Of a stretch of DNA of 7,318 nucleotides, positions 1 to 4,214 are shown in pieces. Each line of letters starts with the position of its first letter. Positions within the stretch are counted from its first letter, which is position 1. This stretch comes from Candidatus Caccousia avistercoris (GTDB lineage Bacteria; Bacillota; Clostridia; Oscillospirales; Acutalibacteraceae). Position numbers and translations under genes: made by a program. The notes under the pieces were generated by a model that saw only the letters and a program-made list of their open reading frames with translations, searched no databases and had not been told where the DNA came from. Location: the NCBI GenBank assembly GCA_018715025.1, contig DVMK01000050.1, positions 1 through 7,318 on the forward strand. The letters run 5' to 3'.

Positions 1-15
1 TGGCGCGGCCCTCTC

Positions 16-1011
16 TCAGGCGGGGCCGCCCGTTTTTTCTTCGTAAACGCCGTACCGGCGCCACAGCTCGTTCATGCGCTCGTAGCGGGCAAGCGGAAGC
101 CCGGTGTAGGCGCAGTTGGAGGTGGAAAAGACGTACCCGCGCCCCGCGGCCATGCCCTCCCGCAGGGCACGCATCACATCCTCGTCGCACTCCTCGTCGG
201 TTCCCGTCTGCAGCAGGCCGCAGTTCACATTGCCCACCAGGCAGATGTCAGGGCCCACCGCCTCGCGCACCTTCGGCAGGCTGACCCCGCCCTGGGGATC
301 CAGAGAATGGATGGCGTCCGGCCTGCAGGCGGCAATCTGGTCCAGAATCGGCATAATATTCCCGTCGGTGTGCTTGATGGAATAATACCCCATTTTCCGG
401 TATTCGCTGATAACCTCCTTCAAATAGGGGGCGATGAGCTCTGCGAAAAGCTCCGGCGTGTAGAAGGGGTTCACGTTGAAGCAATAGTCCGAGCAAAGGC
501 CGAACCCGTCCAGCAGGTGCCCGTGCCGGTCAAGCTCCGCCGCCACCCGCAGGGCGTTGTCCAGCCTGCGCTTGGACTGCTCGTGCAGCTTTTCCGGCTC
601 CTCGTACATCATGGTGGAAAACTCCATCATGTTGGCGCCGTCCGGCATGGCCCACGTGGGGTCGCCGTGAAGCATGAGGAAGTATTCGTCCCCGCTCTGC
701 TCCCGAATCTCTTCCAAAAGCCAGAGGGTTACGCTGAGATCGTCCGGATCCTGGGGATCCACGTTGGGCTGCACGAAAATGGCGCTGTGGCCGTAGCGCT
801 TGGCGGTTTGTATGTACAGATCCGCCATATCCTTGATGTGAAGCGTCTGCTCCGCGCGGGTCATCTGGTTCCACTGGCCGTAATGGCGCTGGGAAAAATG
901 GATGCGGCCAAAGGCCTCCATGGTGAGGAAAAACACCAGTTCAAAGGTGGGAACCCTGCCGCCGATCGGCTCGCAGCGCAGGGTCCGGATAAATCTCTCC
1001 CTGTTTGTCAT
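16..1011 (-). CDS. Uroporphyrinogen decarboxylase (URO-D)-family protein, H-x-D variant
   Basis: A 331-residue protein of the URO-D/MtaA superfamily (COG0407-like). The N-terminus MTNRERFIRTLRCEP matches the 'T.rERf...l....' opening of the family. The C-terminal half has the family pattern: H214-T215-D216-G-N, then 'SLDPQGG', 'LVGNVNCG' and 'STSNC' (C300) before a final helix. Corrinoid-type methyltransferases of the superfamily use H-x-C plus a later Cys to bind zinc. Here the first Cys is replaced by Asp, while a Cys near the C-terminus remains. I infer a cytosolic enzyme or methyl-transfer-like protein, not a haem-pathway URO-D; the substrate is unknown. The frame stays open to a start at 1155, but I chose ATG 1009-1011. 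It matches the family start, has an AAGAAGGG Shine-Dalgarno upstream, and the extended -10 promoter at 1084-1092 lies inside the longer reading. It is the last of three collinear minus-strand genes. Family assignment is firm; function is not. Confidence 0.9.
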   Translation of the reverse strand: MTNRERFIRTLRCEPIGGRVPTFELVFFLTMEAFGRIHFSQRHYGQWNQMTRAEQTLHIKDMADLYIQTAKRYGHSAIFVQPNVDPQDPDDLSVTLWLLEEIREQSGDEYFLMLHGDPTWAMPDGANMMEFSTMMYEEPEKLHEQSKRRLDNALRVAAELDRHGHLLDGFGLCSDYCFNVNPFYTPELFAELIAPYLKEVISEYRKMGYYSIKHTDGNIMPILDQIAACRPDAIHSLDPQGGVSLPKVREAVGPDICLVGNVNCGLLQTGTDEECDEDVMRALREGMAAGRGYVFSTSNCAYTGLPLARYERMNELWRRYGVYEEKTGGPA

Positions 1012-1083
1012 ACAACCGTCCGCCCTTCTTTTCAGAATAAAGGGGAAGCCGCAGCGCCCTGGCCGGGCCTGCCCTTTTCCTTC

Positions 1084-1112
1084 ATTATAACAATCCGGCG
1101 GGGAAAAAAGAA
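1084..1112 (-). promoter_or_regulatory. Extended -10 promoter upstream of the distal URO-D-family gene
   Basis: On the minus strand a perfect TATAAT (1089 to 1084) is preceded by TG in the extended -10 arrangement (TGTTATAAT). A weak -35 (TTCTTT, 1112-1107) lies 17 nt upstream. The predicted transcript starts near 1077 and leaves a leader of about 65 nt before the ATG at 1011. It sits in the 168-nt gap between two collinear genes and would let the distal gene be transcribed independently. The -35 is poor, so the call rests on the extended -10. Confidence 0.5.
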
Positions 1113-1179
1113 TGAAAAAAACCTCCCGTTTTCCCCTGTTTATGTACTTTTGCAACCTTCTGCGGCAGGGCAGGCCGGG

Positions 1180-2229
1180 CTATTCGCCCCGAAGCCTGCG
1201 CAGGGTTTCCACCGCCTTGACGTATTTCCGGGGGCTCACGTAATCCGGGATGGAATTGCCGCTTCCTATGGCGATTCCATGCCCCTTCTGCTCGCAGACC
1301 CGGTACACCGCCGTGGTATACTCCACAATGTCGCAGGGGTTCACGTCGCACAGGGCGTCTGTGTCAAGCCCGCCGAAATTGCCAATCCTGTCCCCATACC
1401 GTTCGATCCACACCTGGTAAGGGGCGATGGCGTCCTCGTTGGAATGCTTCGCATCAATCCCCGCTGTGGAAATCAGGTCGTCCATCACGTCGAAAATACA
1501 GCCGCAGGAGTGAAGGAGGAAGGGCTTCCCCTGCCGGTGGACGGCGTCCACCACCCGTTTGTACTGGGGAACAATGAGCCCGCGCACGTCGTCCACATGC
1601 AGAAGCGTGGCGCTGCGGAAGCCCAGGTCGTCGCCGAAGCGGCAGACGCAGTACACGTCGCCGAACTCCTGCAAAAACTGCTCCCAAATTTCCAGCAGAA
1701 CGTCCCCCACCTTTGCGAACATGTCCCGGTAAAGCTCCTCGTCGTCCACCCGCATGTAGCAAAGGTCCTCCAGGCCCACCAGGTCCTGCACGCATTCAAA
1801 CACGCCGTTCCCCACGCCGCCCACCGCCTTCATGCCGGCGGGCATGGTCTCGCGCAGCGCCTTAAAGTCAGGGGCGAAGGCGGAAAAATACCGGTCGCAG
1901 AGGGTGTCCCAGGGGTAGCGCTCAAAATCCTCCCTGGTTTGAATCACGCCCTTTTTGTGCCCGCCCAGGGCGCCGCCCCCCGGCAGGATGCTGGTGACGC
2001 AGCCCTCAAAGGTGACGGCGTCGTACCCCATGTCCCGCTGGAAGCCGCTGTACTGGCGGAAAAATTCCAGCTTGTCCTGGTACGTCCCTCCCTGAAGGCC
2101 GGCAAACTGCGTGCCGGTGAGCCCTTCCATAAAGGTGGGGGAAATATTGTGCTCATAAAGGGGAATCCGATCGGTGGGAAGGTTCCGCGCCGCGTTTTCC
2201 AGATTTTTGTAGTTTGGGACAAAGCCCAT
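1180..2229 (-). CDS. Uroporphyrinogen decarboxylase (URO-D)-family protein, H-x-C type
   Basis: A 349-residue member of the URO-D/corrinoid methyltransferase superfamily. Visible hallmarks are H240-S241-C242-G in the 'LLHSCG' segment, followed by 'AGIDAKHSNED' (the family's 'G.d.l...e' turn), 'FGGLDTDAL', and a C-terminal 'GSGNSIPDYVSP' resembling the family's 'G.GhsIp..vp..Ny' signature. H-x-C is the pair that MtaA/MtbA-type methyltransferases use to hold catalytic zinc; I see no obvious third Cys ligand in the C-terminal loop. Its role could be methyl transfer or a related reaction, but no corrinoid protein or activator is in the window, so the substrate is unassigned. The ATG at 2227-2229 has a clear AGGAAGGA about 9 nt upstream. 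The gene starts 45 nt after the stop of the ADP-ribosylglycohydrolase-like gene, so the two are probably co-transcribed. It is only distantly similar to its downstream paralogue, which argues against a recent duplication. Confidence 0.92.
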   Translation of the reverse strand: MGFVPNYKNLENAARNLPTDRIPLYEHNISPTFMEGLTGTQFAGLQGGTYQDKLEFFRQYSGFQRDMGYDAVTFEGCVTSILPGGGALGGHKKGVIQTREDFERYPWDTLCDRYFSAFAPDFKALRETMPAGMKAVGGVGNGVFECVQDLVGLEDLCYMRVDDEELYRDMFAKVGDVLLEIWEQFLQEFGDVYCVCRFGDDLGFRSATLLHVDDVRGLIVPQYKRVVDAVHRQGKPFLLHSCGCIFDVMDDLISTAGIDAKHSNEDAIAPYQVWIERYGDRIGNFGGLDTDALCDVNPCDIVEYTTAVYRVCEQKGHGIAIGSGNSIPDYVSPRKYVKAVETLRRLRGE

Positions 2230-2249
2230 GGCAATCCGTCCTTCCTGCG

Positions 2250-2264
2250 CCCGCCGACGGCGGG
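2250..2264 (-). other. GC-rich intercistronic hairpin
   Basis: CCCGCC and GGCGGG (6 bp) flank a 3-nt GAC loop in the 45-nt gap between the ADP-ribosylglycohydrolase-like gene and the H-x-C URO-D gene. No T-tract follows on the minus strand, so it does not look like a terminator. It ends just before the AGGAAG ribosome-binding site and could mark an mRNA-processing or stabilising element. It may also be a chance product of high GC. Confidence 0.3.
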
Positions 2265-2274
2265 GGTTCCAGTG

Positions 2275-3639
2275 TCAGTTCCGGCCGCACAGGTCAACCG
2301 TGCGGTTGGCCAGGTCGGAAATTTTCACAATGCCGAAGCCGTCCACGCCGGACTTCAGCGTGTCGTTCAGGGGACCGGTCCAGCATTCCGGCAGCGCCTT
2401 GGCCCCCAGCAGGATGCCCACGATGGAGCCGATGGTGGCCGAGTTGCAGTCGGTGTCGAAGCCGGCCACCGTGCCCACCGAAATTGCCTTGGTGTAGTCG
2501 TGGCCGCCGTACAGCAGGCCAATGGTCACCAGCATGGCGTTGGGAATGGTGTGGCACCAGTCGTAGCCGTTCTTCTCATCCCACTGGCTGTGCACCAGGT
2601 CGACGGCCTCTTCCAGGCTGACGCCGCCCTCATACCAGCCTATGACCTTCCGCACCGCTTCGGTCAGACGGGATTTTGCGGGGATTTGGGCAAGGCCGGC
2701 CTCCACCAAATCGCGGGGATTGTCCAGAACAAAGGCGGCCGCCAGCATGGCCGCTATGTACATTTCCCCGTAAATGCCGTTCTTCACATGAGAGATGGAA
2801 GCGTCCCGCCAGGCCAGGGCGGCCGCTTTCTCAGGCTGGCCCGGGCACACATAGCCGAACATGTCCCCGCGGATCTGGGCGCCGATCCACTCCCGGTAAG
2901 GGTTGTGAAGGGTAGCGGAATCCGGCGGAAGCACCAGGTTCGCCAGGTTGATGTAGGCGGCCCGCTCTGCCGTGCAGGTGTGCAGCAGGGGCAGGCAGGC
3001 CAGCCAGCACTCTGCCACGTCGGCGGGGGTGAAGTCGGGGCCGTAGTCCTCCAGCAGCTTCAGGGCGATGACGGTGTAGTTGGTGTCGTCGTCCTCCGGC
3101 ATGTGGGGCACGTTGTTGATCCAGCCCTTCAGCTTGGCGCCGTAAGGGCCGCCCTCGTCCACTACGCCGTAACGCTCGCGTACCTCCTGGGGAATGTCAG
3201 AGGACAGGTACCCCTTCGGGGGGAAATTCCCGCTTTCCCGCATCAGGCCGGTAATCCGTTCCCGGTGCCAGCCCTCCACAGGCTGGCCCAGCAGGCAGCC
3301 GCCGCAGCGCCCCAGCCAGCCCCCGTAAATCCGGTTGTACAGTTCTTCCCTGGTCAGGGTGCATTCCGGCAGCGGCACGGGCGCGGGGCGCTCCGCCTGA
3401 ATTTCTTCCAGGGCGTCCGGCTCCCGGTAGGGATACTCCGCCCGCAGGGGCAGCTTCTGCACCTGCGCGTAAATTTCGTCGGCCTCCGCCACCGCCTGGG
3501 CGTCGGTCACCGGGCGGCCTTCCAGAGCCTTCGCCCTGGCGGCCAGCTCTTCGGGCACCGCGCGGCCCTCGTCCTCCGCCTGGCGAAGCTCAAAGCCAAT
3601 GCAGGAAAGACCCTTCATCCAAGGTTGATCCAACAGCAT
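2275..3639 (-). CDS. ADP-ribosylglycohydrolase-family protein (DraG/ARH-like)
   Basis: A 454-residue protein. From about residue 95 it follows the ADP-ribosylglycohydrolase fold. It has 'YGGWLGRCGGCLLGQPVEG' (family 'G...G...GDalG.p.Eg'), E182-D183-D184-D185-T186 (the DDT dimetal-binding motif), 'EWIGAQIRGD', 'SHVKNGIYGE', and D395-T396-D397-C398-N399 within 'GFDTDCNSATIG' (the second metal motif, D-T/S-D). All the expected Mg2+ ligands are therefore present and it is probably catalytic. The family cleaves N- or O-glycosidic bonds to ADP-ribose or related ribosides; the actual substrate is unknown. The first ~90 residues are charged, Ala/Glu-rich and outside the usual catalytic domain. The ATG at 3637-3639 is preceded by GGAAAGGGG; an upstream in-frame TTG (3687) lacks a ribosome-binding site. 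It is first of the three minus-strand genes and lies downstream of a truncated sugar-permease gene, which suggests a catabolic rather than a nitrogenase-regulatory role. Confidence 0.9.
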   Translation of the reverse strand: MLLDQPWMKGLSCIGFELRQAEDEGRAVPEELAARAKALEGRPVTDAQAVAEADEIYAQVQKLPLRAEYPYREPDALEEIQAERPAPVPLPECTLTREELYNRIYGGWLGRCGGCLLGQPVEGWHRERITGLMRESGNFPPKGYLSSDIPQEVRERYGVVDEGGPYGAKLKGWINNVPHMPEDDDTNYTVIALKLLEDYGPDFTPADVAECWLACLPLLHTCTAERAAYINLANLVLPPDSATLHNPYREWIGAQIRGDMFGYVCPGQPEKAAALAWRDASISHVKNGIYGEMYIAAMLAAAFVLDNPRDLVEAGLAQIPAKSRLTEAVRKVIGWYEGGVSLEEAVDLVHSQWDEKNGYDWCHTIPNAMLVTIGLLYGGHDYTKAISVGTVAGFDTDCNSATIGSIVGILLGAKALPECWTGPLNDTLKSGVDGFGIVKISDLANRTVDLCGRN

Positions 3640-3708
3640 AAAAAATGTAACCCCTTTCCAAATACAATTCCAGGCCGTCCCTTCCAAGAGGAAGAGGCGG
3701 CGCGCCCA

Positions 3709-3756
3709 GCCGGGCCGAGCGCCCGGCGGCAGGCCCCGCCCGGGCAGGCAGCCGCC
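3709..3756. repeat. Overlapping GC-rich inverted repeats
   Basis: Two overlapping palindromes lie in the gap between the permease stub and the ADP-ribosylglycohydrolase-like gene. GCCGGGC (3709-3715) pairs with GCCCGGC (3721-3727) around a 5-nt loop. GGCGGC (3725-3730) pairs with GCCGCC (3751-3756) around a GC-rich, self-complementary interior. They share bases 3725-3727 and so are mutually exclusive. Neither is followed by a minus-strand T-tract, so I do not call a terminator. They could stabilise or process an mRNA; no known repeat family is recognised. Confidence 0.35.
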
Positions 3757-3788
3757 TTTGCCCCGGGAAGGAACAGCCCTAAGCTATT

Positions 3789-3917
3789 TTACCCTTTTAC
3801 AGAGCCCATGACCAGCCCTGTTACAAAATATTTTTGCAAAAACGGATAAACCAGCAAAATGGGGATCATAGAGACAAACACCTTGGCGGCGTTGAAGTTT
3901 TTGCTGGGAGGAATAAC
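3789..3917 (-). pseudogene. 3' remnant of a carbohydrate ABC-transporter permease (YtcP/LplC type)
   Basis: The last ~42 codons of a minus-strand frame, ending in TAA at 3791-3789, read 'FNAAKVFVSMIPILLVYP' and then 'FLQKYFVTGLVMGSVKG'. This is the characteristic last transmembrane helix and C-terminal tail of YtcP/LplC-type sugar ABC permeases ('...PIl.vYPFLQKYFv.G...GsvKG'). Full-length proteins are around 300 residues with several membrane helices. Upstream of about 3917 the frame turns into Arg/Gly/Pro-rich sequence and then runs antisense through pflB, so everything 5' of the final helix, including the EAA loop, is missing. There is no start codon or ribosome-binding site at the break. 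I infer a truncated, non-functional leftover of a transporter operon that once ended upstream of the ADP-ribosylglycohydrolase-like gene. The exact breakpoint is uncertain by about 10-20 nt. Confidence 0.8.
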
Positions 3918-4004
3918 CCCCTCGCCCCCAAAGGGGAAACTGCACAAAACGCGCCGCGCCCGGCCGCCGGGGTTCCGCCTCTTCCCTGAAAGCAGGAGGG
4001 GGGC

Positions 4005-4034
4005 TTGACAGCGGGCCGGGGCGGATGATATGAT
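4005..4034 (+). promoter_or_regulatory. Sigma-A promoter of the pfl operon
   Basis: A perfect -35 TTGACA (4005-4010) and a near-consensus -10 TATGAT (4029-4034) are separated by 18 nt. Transcription is predicted to begin around 4041, about 10 nt before the first stem of the riboswitch, and gives a leader of roughly 170 nt. No obvious operator overlaps the hexamers. The strong promoter suggests that control is exerted mainly through the downstream riboswitch. Confidence 0.85.
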
Positions 4035-4049
4035 AAGGTCAAAGAAAAA

Positions 4050-4140
4050 GGGCTTCATTACTGACGGGAACCGGCCGCCGGCCGGAAGGTGGAGTACCAC
4101 CGGGGAATGGGGCCTGTTTGAAAGCCGACCGTCTGGGCAG
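4050..4140 (+). promoter_or_regulatory. ZTP riboswitch ('pfl' RNA motif)
   Basis: The leader carries the conserved ZTP-aptamer blocks in order. P1 is GGGCTTC (4050-4056) with GGGGCCT (4109-4115), 7 bp with wobble pairs. Next comes ACTGACGG (4060-4067). P2 is GGTGG (4088-4092), loop AGTA, CCACC (4097-4101), followed by GGGGAA. P3 is GCC (4124-4126) with GGC (4136-4138), and its loop holds CCGTC (4129-4133). CCGTC is complementary to GACGG (4063-4067) and forms the diagnostic pseudoknot. The block CCGACCGTCTGGGCAG is a hallmark of this class. The aptamer senses ZTP/ZMP, purine-pathway intermediates that accumulate when 10-formyl-THF is low. An extra 15-nt GC-rich hairpin (4071-4085) sits between the pseudoknot strand and P2. 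The 3' strand of P3 is also the start of the terminator stem, so ligand binding should turn expression on. Confidence 0.93.
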
Positions 4141-4172
4141 CATCCTGTGTGATGCTGCCCTTTTCTGTTTTT
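4135..4172 (+). terminator. Riboswitch-controlled intrinsic terminator
   Basis: GGGCAGCAT (4135-4143) and ATGCTGCCC (4152-4160) form a perfect 9-bp stem with an 8-nt loop. A T-rich tract, TTTTCTGTTTTT, follows at 4161-4172. The first four bases of the stem (4135-4138) include the 3' strand of the aptamer's P3, so the ligand-bound aptamer and the terminator hairpin compete. It lies 42 nt before the pflB start, as expected for transcriptional attenuation. Confidence 0.92.
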
Positions 4173-4214
4173 CGGGAAAGGGCAGCGGGGGATGTTTGAG
4201 TATGAAGGAAAGGC

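Noticed and set aside
1012..1155. 48-codon N-terminal extension of the distal URO-D gene
   Set aside because: It contains the extended -10 promoter, does not resemble the family N-terminus, and the ATG at 1011 has its own ribosome-binding site.
3659..3687. Minus-strand TTGGAA, 17-nt spacer, TATTTG as promoter for the ADP-ribosylglycohydrolase-like gene
   Set aside because: Transcription would begin near 3652, inside or after the GGAAAGGGG ribosome-binding site, leaving an unusable leader; both hexamers are also weak.
307..3849. Plus-strand open frame of 1180 codons running across the whole left half
   Set aside because: It is antisense to three genes with clear family motifs, rich in His/Val/Gly/Ala/Gln as expected for a shadow of GC-biased codons, lacks a ribosome-binding site and domain motifs, and spans intergenic DNA. 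It is long only because of composition.
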